Source: Isotricha intestinalis
Taxonomy: Eukaryota > Ciliophora > Litostomatea > Vestibuliferida > Isotrichidae
Assembly (NCBI GenBank): GCA_023807065.1
Contig: JAJJLU010004459.1
Span: 1-12,843 of the forward strand
Length of the DNA: 12,843 nucleotides
Direction of reading: 5' to 3'
The notes beneath the pieces were generated by a model. The model was not told the origin of the DNA and ran no database searches. It was given only the letters and a program-made list of their open reading frames with translations. The first letter of the stretch is position 1, and every line of letters begins with the position of its first letter. Positions 1 through 9,900 of the stretch are shown here, piece by piece. The translations under genes and the position numbers were made by a program.

Positions 1-470
1 AAAAAGAAACATCAATTTTAGTTGGAAGAGCAGTTTGGATTTTATCAAAATTAATAAGTATAATAAGGAATGATATTGTTTTTTTAACAAAAATATTTAA
101 TTCAATAAGTGAAACAATATTTAATAAATTAAGTGATTTATTAATTCAATTAGTTTGTGCTCAATGTATTAATATAATATATATCAAAGATTAATTTCCT
201 TGAAAAAGCAAATTGAAAGTGATTTTTTTATAAAGATTTTGATAAATCAATGGATTTACTTAATAAAGTAAATGAAGAAACTACATTTATTCCAATTGAA
301 AATTTATTATTTTTATCAAAATTAAATAAAGAAAAATCATTATATATACCATTAAAGGATTCACATCAATTTTAAAAATTTATGTTGAAAATTATGAAGA
401 TTAATAAAATTATGATGTGAAGATTTGACATCATTAAAATCATTAGATAAATTTATCCAATAGCAATAAA
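1..470 (+). pseudogene. Importin-9-like (karyopherin beta) pseudogene, upstream fragment
   Basis: Karyopherin-beta proteins are HEAT-repeat carriers that move cargo through nuclear pores. Frame 3 reads ETSILVGRAVWILSKL and continues openly to a TAA near position 194. After frame changes, readable stretches resume: MDLLNKVNEETTFIP, then ENLLFLSKLNKEK, then KIYVENYED before further stops. From memory of the family, the GRAxW...S...I segment followed by a FLKYSND-like helix resembles the middle of importin-9 (human residues about 460-600). At least three stops or frameshifts break the frame, and I found no set of 25-28 nt GT-AG introns that repairs them, so I call it a pseudogene. It runs off the left edge of the window. 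The fragment at about 2660-3585 looks like the C-terminal part of the same protein. The family assignment is by eye; a related karyopherin is possible. Confidence 0.5.
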
Positions 471-483
471 AATTTTTTTTATT

Positions 484-1880
484 TTAATTTAAATATTTAA
501 AATTGATACCCAAAAATAATTTAAATAAAATTTTAATTTTTCTATTCTTTTTTTCATTAATTTTTTCCATTATTTCTATCTGAGTATTCATTTGAGATGT
601 TACAATAATCATTTGGAAAGTATATACATTTAAAGCATCTATTAAAGTAGGATAAAATTCAGAATAAAATTTTCCATCAGTTTCAATAAATTTTTGGCAA
701 TTAATTTTAATCATATTTTTCAATTCATCAATATTAGTTTTATTACAATAACTAATTGATTTTTATATAGATTTGACAATAAACTTTCTTTAGCATATTT
801 TACTAAATGAATATTCTTTATCTTGAGTTAATTTAGCTTTATCTATTTTTCCCATTTAGATATATCTTTATTCAAGCAATATTTTTCTTTTTTAAAATTA
901 ATTTATTTTTATAATTTAAAAATTTATCTCTCGCTTTATCTCTTCTATAGACATTAATTCAGAATAAGAAGTTCTTCCAATTTTTGCAAGTTTAAACAAT
1001 TTTTTTTATAAGATTTTTAACAGTAATATTTTCTTTATATAATATTCTACTCCATTTTTGAATAAAATACCATATTCTTCATGTGTTTTAGTAATTGCAT
1101 CTTTCTTAGCAACTCTGGTGTTTAACATATGTAAAATTTCAAAATCTTTTTGAATATTTTCCATACTTTTAATTTAAATTTTATTCTAAAATAATTAGTA
1201 ATATTTTTAAATATTTTTCTTTATCATCTTCAGAAGAAGCTATAGTAACAGTACTAGAAAAAGTTTTAATTCTTCAATATAAGGTGAAGTTTGAAAAGAA
1301 GTTAATTCTTTCATTTTTAGCTTCAAATTGATTATGCTCAGTAATAGATAAAAAAGTAATTAAAGGTTCATATGCTTTATAAATTTCATTTTCAATAATA
1401 GCAGACATAAATTTTTGTAAAAATTTCATTCTTTTTTCAATAAAGTCTTTTTCAAATCTTCTTCCTCCTGATTTTTTATTTGGAATTGGTGGAACATCAT
1501 AACCAGTCGAAAATTTAACTAAAACATTTCTTATCAAAAGAAAGTTTGAATATCTTCTAAAAACTATCTAATTCATGTTGAAACTTCATAATTTATATAA
1601 TTTAATATTTCTATTAATTTTTGATTTTAATACTTCAATTACTTTATCATTTAATACTCTTTTTTCTAATTTTCTACAATTTATTATTTGTATTTTTGTT
1701 ATTTTTTCTGGTTTTGTTTCTCCCATTTTTTTTATATCACATTCTATTTTTTGATTTTCATTTGATTTTTAAATATATTGAGCAGTTAATTAATCATATC
1801 TTTCATTATTACTTAATTTAAAACTAATACTTAATTCTACAGATTCTTCTGATTTAAGTAAAGGAGTTTTTTTTCATTGG
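484..1880 (-). pseudogene. Sorting nexin (PX-BAR) pseudogene
   Basis: Sorting nexins of this type bind phosphoinositides through a PX domain and shape endosomal tubules through a BAR domain. Reading the minus strand from about 1880, the order is a lead-in (LKSEESVELSISFKL), a PX start (KITKIQIINCRKLEKRV), then the PX signature RRYSNFLLIRNVLVKF followed by GYDVPPIPNKK and FIEKRMKFLQKFMSAI, which match the basic lipid-binding and proline-rich parts of PX. A helical BAR-like region follows (MENIQKDFEILHMLNTRV, THEEYGILFKNGVEYY, IGRTSYSELMSIEEIK) and a last helical piece ends at a TAA at 484-486. The frame is broken many times: a stop plus shift before RRYSNF, shifts near 1330 and 1265, stops near 1175, 1005, 915 and 845, and others. 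These are far too many for a working gene. No ORF longer than 87 codons survives. The domain identification is firm; the exact ends are approximate. Confidence 0.8.
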
Positions 1881-1998
1881 TCCAATCCCATATAATTTTA
1901 ATATTTGAATAAAAATAGGTTATTAATTAGTTTAATTTTGAGAGATAATTTAAGATATTTAATAAGATCTATAAGAAAGTATTATAAGATTAACTAAA

Positions 1999-2217
1999 AT
2001 GAGTGATGAGGCATATACCTATTGTGATGTTTGTGGTAATAGAGCTATAGTAATGGATTGTGGATGTGTATCATGTAATGTATGTAGATTAGCAGATGAA
2101 GTCATAAATGAAGGTTTGCATGGTACTGGGCAAGCAAGAAGAGATAGCTTAGGTGATGATTATAATGATGTCCAAAATGAAATAAATAGAAGATTAGGTT
2201 ATAGTAAAAGATATTGA
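1999..2217 (+). CDS. Small six-cysteine zinc-finger-like protein, function unknown
   Basis: A 72-residue protein that I do not recognise. It starts at an ATG after an A-rich leader and ends in TGA, unlike the TAA of the other intact genes here. Six cysteines lie at 9, 12, 21, 23, 26 and 29 (C-x2-C-x8-C-x-C-x2-C-x2-C), inside the stretch YCDVCGNRAIVMDCGC and its continuation SCNVC. This spacing resembles the first half of a C3HC4-type RING, with Cys in place of the usual His after the CG, but the second CPxC half is missing, so only a single zinc site or an incomplete finger can be proposed. Residues 30-72 are polar, probably helical, with NEINRRLGY near the end. The G/C content is visibly higher than in the surrounding decayed sequence and no stops occur, which supports real coding. 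It lies between two pseudogene pieces, so a remnant of a longer gene cannot be ruled out. Confidence 0.65.
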   Translation: MSDEAYTYCDVCGNRAIVMDCGCVSCNVCRLADEVINEGLHGTGQARRDSLGDDYNDVQNEINRRLGYSKRY

Positions 2218-2659
2218 ATTAATGATTCAAATAAATCTTTTAAATTATAAAATATAAAAACATTTATTATTTAAACTTTTACTTTTCATAATATTTTTTT
2301 CAAAAACTTTTTACTTCTTTTTTTTTGACCTCATTAATTTTTAATCTTATGAATAAAATTATTATTGATTAATTTCAAATTTAGCATTGCCTAATTTTGA
2401 ACTATAATTTTATTCTATAATCTTTTAATTGAAGTATTATTTATTTATTTATACTCATTTATAACATAATAAAACTTTTTTTAAAAGAAGTTAAAAGATG
2501 ATTCATTATTATCTTTCTATCACAATTAAGAGGTTGTATGCTATTTAATAATTTTTTAACTATTTTAGCTAAATTTTAGATTTCCTCAATTTTTTTATCT
2601 TTCATATCTTTTTTATTATTCATATGATTATTAAGGTAAATGAATTTAATCCATAATTT
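2218..2659. other. AT-rich stretch, possibly decayed importin sequence
   Basis: No intact gene is visible. On the plus strand from about 2360, short readable pieces such as LISNLALPNFEL appear between stops. They could be an eroded continuation of the importin-9-like pseudogene into the clearer part that starts near 2660, but I cannot support this firmly. On the minus strand 2459-2623 reads as 55 codons with one internal TAA, which I treat as chance or a shadow. Confidence 0.3.
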
Positions 2660-3585
2660 AAAAAAAATAAAGGATATAAATATCAAGTTTTTACAGAAAT
2701 ATTATGGGTTTGGAAAAATTTCACAAAAGATAAAACTTAAAATTTTTCAAGTGATTTAGTTTGTGTAAAAATATAATGAATCATAAATATAAGAAAATTT
2801 TTATTAAATAAAATAATTATAACAATAGTTTTAAAAAACTTTAAATAAAAGAAATGGATGACAAAGATTTTCAAGAAATAATGATTAAAAAAAAGTCATC
2901 AAAGTAAAAAATAGAAGTTACAAATAGCAAATACAGAGGAAAATAATATTCTTGAAAAAATATGAAATAATAGTCTTAAAAGCAACAAAAAAATATGGAA
3001 TGATATGATTTTGAAGAAAAAACATTTAATGCTTTATTTTAAAAATTATTAGGAATAATTTATAAAGATATATTTGAATATATCAAATATATTTTTTTGA
3101 AAACTAAAAATATAGAGGAAAATATTTTAAAAATATATCAATTAAAGCTTTAAGTGTTTTATATTCAATGAAAAATGCAATAGTTGAAAGCTTAATGGTT
3201 ATTGGATATAACTTTTAAAATTGTATCTGTTTTAATAAGATGTTTAAATAATATAATATTTTTCATCTAAATTACCTTTTTTGAATAATGAAGCTAAAAG
3301 TGGATGATTAAATAATTTTGAACAAGGATCTGAAGTTTATTTTAACATAAATGTTATGATTTGATTATAATGATATTGAAAGTAATGATGAAGATACTAC
3401 TGAAGATGATTTAATTTATTTAAATGATATTCAATTTTATTTTTGTTTTAAAAGAATATTTATTTGATTTCTTTAAAAATTTTTATAAAAGTGATTCTTT
3501 ATATTTAACAGAATGTATAAAATTATTACCTAAAGAAGAACAAAAAATGTTTAAAGAGCTTAATATTATTATTGAAGAAAAATAA
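2660..3585 (+). pseudogene. Importin-9-like (karyopherin beta) pseudogene, C-terminal fragment
   Basis: Broken plus-strand frames carry pieces that fit the end of an importin-9-type karyopherin. In order they are: YQVFTEILWVWKNFTKDKT near 2678; a helix-rich piece FEEKTFNALF...LLGIIYKDIFEYI around 3008-3080; SIKALSVLYSMKNAIVES around 3138-3190; an acidic run IESNDEDTTEDD near 3375; then DLIYLNDIQFYF and, after a frameshift, a clean last stretch LKEYLFDFFKNFYKSD ending at TAA 3583-3585. An acidic run followed by a D-LY-x-D-x-Q-x-Y motif and a short helical tail is also how human importin-9 ends, which is the main reason for the assignment. More than ten stops or shifts are present and short introns do not explain them. 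Together with the fragment at 1-470 this may be one gene split by an insertion. Confidence 0.5.
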
Positions 3586-3705
3586 ATTTTAGAGTTTTAA
3601 TGTTTTTTAGAGTATTTAATTCAAAAAATAAATATTAAATACAAAAAAATATATTTATTATTTTTTTTTAAATAAAAATATAATTTATTAAATCTTTATT
3701 AGATT

Positions 3706-4489
3706 TTAATCTTTTTTATCTTTTTTATTTTTCATTTTATGATATGCTTCTAAGGCTTTATCTTCTTCAGATTTTATACTCATTTTAAAAATAATTTTAG
3801 CTAATATTCCAAATATTAAAGCAACAATACCTTTAACTTGTATATTTTTCCAAGTATCTTCATTTTGAAAATGACTTAAATAATTATAACCTAAATTATT
3901 TAAAGCATATTTTCCAATTAAAATAATAACAATATGACCATTTAATTTATTTTCCATATTTAATTTTTGAATACATAAAATTAAAGTAACAATACTTATT
4001 TTTTCAAGTAAATCAATATTTGATTGAATAGCAGTTTGAATATATTCCCAAGTAAATTCATCACCTGTTGCATTCATAAAGAAATAGAATAAATATAAAC
4101 ATAATGAATCAGCAAGAGACCATCCTAAAGAAACTGTTAATATTTTTAATCCTTCTTGTTCTTCTGTAAAATTATTTTTCGCTTTTAAACAATAAAATAT
4201 AAATATTATTTCTGTTGCATTTATCATTGTTTTTAATAATTCTTGAGTTAAATTTTGATTATTTGAAAGTATTTCATTTGTATCAAAAGGTATTATTGTT
4301 GCATATAATACCATTTTTGTTATTGCAAACATTGCATAATATAAGAAACTTTTTCCAAAATATCCTCCCGCTTGATAATCGCTCCTTATAAATTATAAAT
4401 ATTTATATTTACAATTTTGCACCCGAATAAATTGAATATATTGGTCCATAGGTTAAAGCAAAACAATTCATTAAATGAGTAAATGTCAT
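3706..4489 (-). CDS. TMEM147: TMEM147 homologue, ER membrane protein of the NOMO-Nicalin complex
   Basis: TMEM147 is a small multipass ER protein that joins Nicalin and NOMO at the translocon during multipass membrane protein insertion. Joining 4489-4413 to 4384-3706 across a 28-nt intron gives 251 residues (human about 224). The start is the first ATG of exon 1: MTFTHLMNCFALTYGP aligns with the human N-terminus MTLFHFGNCFALAYFP. Further landmarks are SDYQ at 27-30 (SEYN in human), a KM-x-L-x-AT...P segment at 49-58, SLGWSLADS at 111-119 (ALGWATAEL in human) and FTWEYIQTAIQSNIDLL at 136-152 (FDWKYIQMSIDSNISLV). About seven hydrophobic segments are visible. The C-terminus is lysine-rich and ends KDKKD, which satisfies a KxKxx dilysine ER-retrieval pattern; human TMEM147 lacks this tail. 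It is divergently arranged with the phosphodiesterase gene, about 150 bp away. Confidence 0.9.
4385..4412 (-). other. 28-nt intron of the TMEM147 homologue
   Basis: On the minus strand the sequence starts GTAAAT and ends TAAG. Removal joins codon 26 (TT|G, Leu) in phase 2 and restores the family-conserved N-terminal alignment (GAKL followed by SDYQ). Without splicing, the frame stops at once at a TAA inside the donor. Confidence 0.9.
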
Positions 4490-4640
4490 TTTTTTAAATG
4501 CTTTTTAATTTTTTAATTTGATATAAAACATATAAATTAATTTAGAGAATCTTATTTATCAAATTTATAAATTAAACTTTTCAAAATAAAATAAAAATAT
4601 AATAAGTCTATTTTAAAAACAATTATAAAAATAAAAAAAA
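4490..4640. promoter_or_regulatory. Divergent promoter region between TMEM147 homologue and phosphodiesterase gene
   Basis: A 151-bp spacer, almost entirely A/T, separates the two start codons, so both promoters and 5' leaders must lie here. Both ATGs directly follow a run of A on their own strands (AAAAAA before the TMEM147 start, eight or more A before the phosphodiesterase start), the usual ciliate start context. No specific factor site can be named. Confidence 0.5.
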
Positions 4641-6770
4641 ATGTCAATTTTATCTCCTTTAACAACAAAGAATATAAATCTTAATAAAGAAAATATTATT
4701 ACAACTCCTTATGAAAAAGTATTATCAATAATTAATGATACAATAAGATACATAAACATGACAAGTAAAACTCAAGGAAAATTAATTAAAGAATTAATTT
4801 GGGTTTTAAAAATAATATCAAGCCATTCATTATATACTTATGAATTAAAAGAAAATGATATAATAGAAAAATATTCAAATGAAAATCCTGATTTTAAACA
4901 ATTTGTTGAATTTATAAATGAATATAATGAAGAAGTAATTCAAATGAATAAAAAAACTAATATAATAAATTCTAAAAGTTTCAAAATTCCTAATCAATTA
5001 CAAATACCTTCTTTTAAATTGAAAAAAAAAAATATATTTAATTCAAATACAAATTCTATTTTTAGAAATAAAGATCATTTAAAAATAAATGATGAAAATT
5101 TAACATATTCATATAGTCCTAATGGAATTTTAAAGAACTCAAAAAATTTACAGTTAAATTCTTTAAGAAACGTAATTCAAAATTCAAAACCTTCAAAAAT
5201 AATAAATATGGTAAATTCAAATGACAATTATCAAGATCTAAAAAATTTATATAAAAGTGTTCCTCATTTAAAATCAATGGATTTAACAAAAAAGCCAATT
5301 TTAATGAAATTAGAACCTTTTTCAAAAAGTATAACATTAACTTCAAATAATGATATAAATTATAATAATAAATATCACACAAATAAAAATTTAAAAGAAA
5401 TAGTAATAATGCCTGATATAATATATAATAATAATAGTGAAATTCATCCAAAAACAGAAATAAAAAAAAGAACATTACAAAGAATATCATCAATATGTTT
5501 CCCATTAAAAACAATAGAAGATTCATTCACAAATTTAAATACTATAATATCAGATAATCATTATAATCCAAAGCAAATATTAGCAAAAGATTTTAATATA
5601 TTTCAATTAAAATCATTAGTAGGATATGATAATGTTTTACCTTTAATGGGAAAAACAATATTAGAAGCTTTTGGTTTAACAAATGATCAAATAATTCAAA
5701 CAAATAAATTAGATTCATTTCTCTTTCATGTAAATAAGCAATATAATCAAAGTGTATTATATCATAATGCATTACATGGAGCTGATGTAACTCATACAAT
5801 ATGTTTATTTTTTTTAAATAGTAATGCTGAAAAAATTTGTGATACAAATGTTTTAGATATTTTAAGTATATTTATAGCTGCTTTAGGACATGATATAGGA
5901 CATCCTGGTTTAACAAATGGTTTTCATATTAATGCTTTAACTGAAATTGCTTTAACTTATAATGATATTAGTTGCTTGGAAAATTTCCATGCTTCAAAAT
6001 TATTTAGATTATTAAGAAAAGAAGAAAATAATATCTTTGAAAAATTTAGTAATGATGAAAGAAGGTTAATTAGAAAAAGAATAATTAGTGAAATACTTGC
6101 TACAGATATGGCAAATCATGGTAAAATTTTAAGCTTTATAAAAGCTAAAATATTAGTACAAGTTTTCGAAGGTCAAAAAAAAGAAAAAAAGTTTGAATTA
6201 TTCACTCAAAAATCAAATAAGAAATTTCAAGAACAACAAGAATTATTAGATTTTTTTGTACACGCAGCAGATTTAGCACATAATACGAAATTATTTAATA
6301 TATCAATTCAATGGGTAGAATTATTAAGTAATGAATTTTGGTTACAAGGAGATAAAGAAAAGAGTATGAGTTTACCAGTAAGTTTCTTATGTGATAGAGA
6401 AGGTTATGATGTACCTACAAGTCAAGTTGGTTTTATTAAAGGTTTTATTATTCCTACTTTTGATATTTTAGTTTCTATCTTTCCTACATTAAATTATACT
6501 GTTGAAAATGCAAGAATTAATTTGGGAAAATGGGAAGAATTAGTAAGTCAACACAAAAAAACTGGATGGACTCAGCGTAGCAATAGTAAGAAGAAAACTT
6601 TTTCTAAAAATCAAAATTATAGTAATAGTAAGTTTAATAAAAAAAATAGCCAAAAGAATATTGGAAATAATATTCAATCTAATAGTAATATAAATAATAA
6701 AGGTAATCATGATGACAGTATACTATCTTTAAAACATATTATTTCTTCTAAAAAAAAATTAAAATTATAA
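4641..6770 (+). CDS. Class I 3',5'-cyclic nucleotide phosphodiesterase
   Basis: Hydrolyses cAMP and/or cGMP to the 5'-monophosphate. The 709-residue frame is uninterrupted, with an in-frame TAA 9 bp upstream of the ATG. Residues 1-310 are mostly low-complexity and Asn/Lys/Ser-rich, except for a helical, hydrophobic patch at about 22-68 (GKLIKELIWVLKIISSHSLY). The catalytic domain spans about 315-640: YHNALHGADVTHT (proton-donor His375, metal-binding His379), LGHDIGHPGLTN (His417, Asp418), ATDMANH (488-493), HAADLAHN (metal-binding Asp544), EFWLQGDKE, and the nucleotide-binding glutamine in SQVGFI (Gln595). All four metal ligands are present, so it should be active. The usual HDxDHPG motif here reads HDIGHPG; that second Asp is not a metal ligand. 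The tail 645-709 is basic and Asn/Ser-rich. There is no membrane segment, GAF or other sensory domain, so it is probably cytosolic. Specificity for cAMP or cGMP cannot be read from the sequence. Confidence 0.95.
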   Translation: MSILSPLTTKNINLNKENIITTPYEKVLSIINDTIRYINMTSKTQGKLIKELIWVLKIISSHSLYTYELKENDIIEKYSNENPDFKQFVEFINEYNEEVIQMNKKTNIINSKSFKIPNQLQIPSFKLKKKNIFNSNTNSIFRNKDHLKINDENLTYSYSPNGILKNSKNLQLNSLRNVIQNSKPSKIINMVNSNDNYQDLKNLYKSVPHLKSMDLTKKPILMKLEPFSKSITLTSNNDINYNNKYHTNKNLKEIVIMPDIIYNNNSEIHPKTEIKKRTLQRISSICFPLKTIEDSFTNLNTIISDNHYNPKQILAKDFNIFQLKSLVGYDNVLPLMGKTILEAFGLTNDQIIQTNKLDSFLFHVNKQYNQSVLYHNALHGADVTHTICLFFLNSNAEKICDTNVLDILSIFIAALGHDIGHPGLTNGFHINALTEIALTYNDISCLENFHASKLFRLLRKEENNIFEKFSNDERRLIRKRIISEILATDMANHGKILSFIKAKILVQVFEGQKKEKKFELFTQKSNKKFQEQQELLDFFVHAADLAHNTKLFNISIQWVELLSNEFWLQGDKEKSMSLPVSFLCDREGYDVPTSQVGFIKGFIIPTFDILVSIFPTLNYTVENARINLGKWEELVSQHKKTGWTQRSNSKKKTFSKNQNYSNSKFNKKNSQKNIGNNIQSNSNINNKGNHDDSILSLKHIISSKKKLKL

Positions 6771-6998
6771 ATAGAAGAGTTTATTCATGGTTTTTTTATT
6801 GAGTTTAAGTTTGTTTAGTGTAATTTTTTATGAATCATATTAAAACAATTTCTATATTTTTTTACACTTTAAATTATTTTTAAAATTTTTTTTATTTTTG
6901 AAATATATTTAATTGATTAGTTTTATATATAAAATAATTCATTTTTAAATATATAACTTTACTCTAAAAAAAGGTTAAGATTATTTTTTCCAATTTTC
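6771..6998. other. Convergent 3' intergenic region
   Basis: A 228-bp A/T-rich spacer between the stop codons of the phosphodiesterase gene (plus) and the TmcB-like gene (minus). It must hold both 3' UTRs. No clear terminator or RNA gene is visible. Confidence 0.4.
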
Positions 6999-9900
6999 TT
7001 ATTCTTCTTTAATATTTTCAGTTTTAATAATTTCATAAATAACATTTTTTGGAATTACACTTAGAATAGTTCTTGTTTTATTAATATCTTGATTTTCCTT
7101 ATAAACAATTGGAAAGTTTATAAATATGAAATAGACTGCAACAATTCCAAGAAAAATATAATCAAAAATCTTACTTAAATTATAACAATCATGAAAAAAT
7201 TTTTCAAAACTAACAAATAAAATATCCATTAATGATTTATAAAAAGGAATTAAAACATTTAAAACAATTAAATTAATATTATTATATTCCTTATCATTGA
7301 AAATATTAAAAGGATTTAAACTAGTATATTCTTCACCAAGATAATCAAAATTAATTCCTTTAAATAAAGTAGTTCCATAAGCAAAGTCTAAATAAAAAAA
7401 TCCTTTATTTAAGGAAGTATTCACTTTATGATAATAATCAAAAGTAATTTCAATAATAATTTTAAGACAATAAGCGTAAATTGGCATTAAACCATAATCA
7501 ACAATATCATAAGCAAAATCATTACAACTAATATTTGATAAATTCATACTTTGAAAATAAACACATAATTCAGTAGTTAAATTCTCTATTATTATTGTCG
7601 ATACATTTCCAGGAAGTCCTTTTTCTGTTATATTACCATAAATTTCTAATTCTAATTTTCTTATTTGATTAAAATTATTTTTAAAATATGATAACATTGT
7701 ATTTATATCAATTTTAATTGATTTTAAATATAATTCATAACCTGCATTAATTAATTTATCATCCATATAATTTATATTTTTTAAAAAATATCTTTCTTGT
7801 TCTAAAGATAATATATTTATTAATGCTGAGTTAAAAAATTTAATATTACTATTATTTGCTAAAAGAATAAAAATTAATATTATCATAAGTAAAATTAAAT
7901 TAAATATTACTGTGATTAAAATATCTTTTTGAAAAGATTTATTTTTGAAAATATTTTCTTGTTTAAATTTAGATATTTTATTATTTTTAAAAGAAGAACT
8001 ATGAGATGATTGATTTTCTTTAATACTTAATAAAGTTTCTTCATCATCTTCAGAACTATCAGAATTTAAAAAATCTTGTTTTTGATTTAAAGTATTTTTA
8101 TCTAATTGAATTTTTACATATTTTTGACATCTTGAATTCATCATTTTTACTGTATCAATATCAATTTTATAAAAATAATTTAAATACTTTTCTTTTTCTC
8201 TTATTGTTTTTATCATTCCTAAAACACAAATACAAATAATAATGATTTCAAATAATAAATATAAAATAAAAATAATCCATAAATATACTTTTTTATCTTT
8301 TGAAATTTCATTTATTTCATCTAAATAATATTGATTTAAAACTGACATTTCATCTGCAATTATATGATAATTGGAAGTTATATATTGACTTGAAGGATGT
8401 AAAAAATTTTGAAAAGATTCTTCTAAGTTAATAAAATACAAAGAATGATAAAAAAAAATTTGAATAGCAGGAATCATTGTAATATATTTTTCATCAAATA
8501 AATAAGAATAATTCCCAGTATACCAATGTAAATTTAATTTAAAAACATAATTTTTAATAATTTGTTCTGATTTTTTTGAAATTTTTGGTTTTTCATAAAT
8601 AAAATAATCTAAATCTTCTTCTGCTTTTAAATACAGTTCTGCAATTAAGTTATATAAATATTGAGAATATTCTTTTCTATCTTTAATATAAGAATTTTTA
8701 AAATTTGGATTTTTAATTAAAATAAATCTTGTAAGATAATAACATGTTAAAAGTATATCTTCAGTTATTGAACATTGAATATGAACGTAAGATGATAATT
8801 TATATATTTTTTTTATAGATTCTCGTATTTGAGAAAAAGTTATATAAGGAATAATCAATAAAATAATAAGAGAAATTAAATTGAATAATAATAAAATTTT
8901 TATACTATCATTTATTAAATGAGGATAAATTAAATTTTTAACTACAATATTTTTTCCAAAATATTCAGAAGGTATTAATTCATTCTTAACTCTTTTATTT
9001 GTTTCTAAATTATATTTATTTATTATTTCTTTACCATTTTTAATTTCACTCTTATTTAAACTTAAAGTTTTTGTTTTATTTTTTTCTCCATTCATTATTT
9101 CTTCAACTCGATTTTCAAAATGAATATTATTTACTTCAGTAAAAGAATGAATATTAAAATCATATATTTTAAATTTAATTTTAGAAATATTAACTTTATA
9201 ATAATCTTGATAATTAGTATTATCTTGTTTAAATATAGATTTTTGATTAATCATATTTTTATCTTTAATGATATTATCACTTAAAGAATTTTCTTCATCT
9301 TCTTCTTCTTCATATTCATCATATTCTTCATTAGATTCTTCAGATGATGATGCATTAAAACTTTCTTCATTAATTATATCTTTTTCTAACTTAATATCAT
9401 CTTTATATTTTTTTTCAAAAAATTTTTGAATTGACATATATTCTTCATCTTCTTTTAAATCAAATTTATTTTTTAAAAAAAAAATCTTTTCTTCAACATT
9501 AAAATTTATTTCTTCATCAGTTGAAGGAATAAAATCAGGAGATATTTTGAAATTTTCATTTATATTTTGAAAAGTACTTTTTCTATTGGAAGTAGACTTT
9601 CTAAATTCAAGAAAATTTTCAATATATTCTAATTCAAATCTATATCCAATTATTTCATTTAAAATAATTATAGGAAAAGTACTACATTGGAATTTTTTAT
9701 TATTTTTCCATGTTATAATTTTTCCTGAATCATTTATAAAAAATTTATTTAAAATATTAATTTTTAACTCTAAATTATTTGTTTCTTGTTCACTTTGATT
9801 TGTTATTTCTTGATTAAATTCATTAATAAATTGAACAATTTCATAATTTCCATTTAAAAAATTTGATTCAAAGTCTAATAAATTTAAACAATTAGGAGTA

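Noticed and set aside
1621..1821. Plus-strand frame of 66 codons rich in Leu, Phe and Ile
   Set aside because: It is the antisense of the sorting-nexin pseudogene; its hydrophobicity is what A-rich Lys/Asn coding gives when read backwards.
2459..2623. Minus-strand frame of 55 codons with a single internal TAA
   Set aside because: It would need TAA to be read through or recoded, which the long intact genes here contradict; no GT-AG intron removes the stop and no family is recognised.
1..3585. Left region read as live genes with many tiny introns or a recoded stop
   Set aside because: The breaks include shifts and stops without GT-AG boundaries of 25-28 nt, and all three stop codons occur, so neither splicing nor one reassignment repairs the frames.
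5119..5847. Two minus-strand frames (135 and 84 codons) opposite the phosphodiesterase
   Set aside because: Shadows of a conserved enzyme on the other strand, with Leu/Phe/Tyr/His-rich composition typical of antisense reading.
9586..9798. Plus-strand frame of 70 codons inside the TmcB-like gene
   Set aside because: Antisense shadow of the long minus-strand coding sequence, with no recognisable motif.
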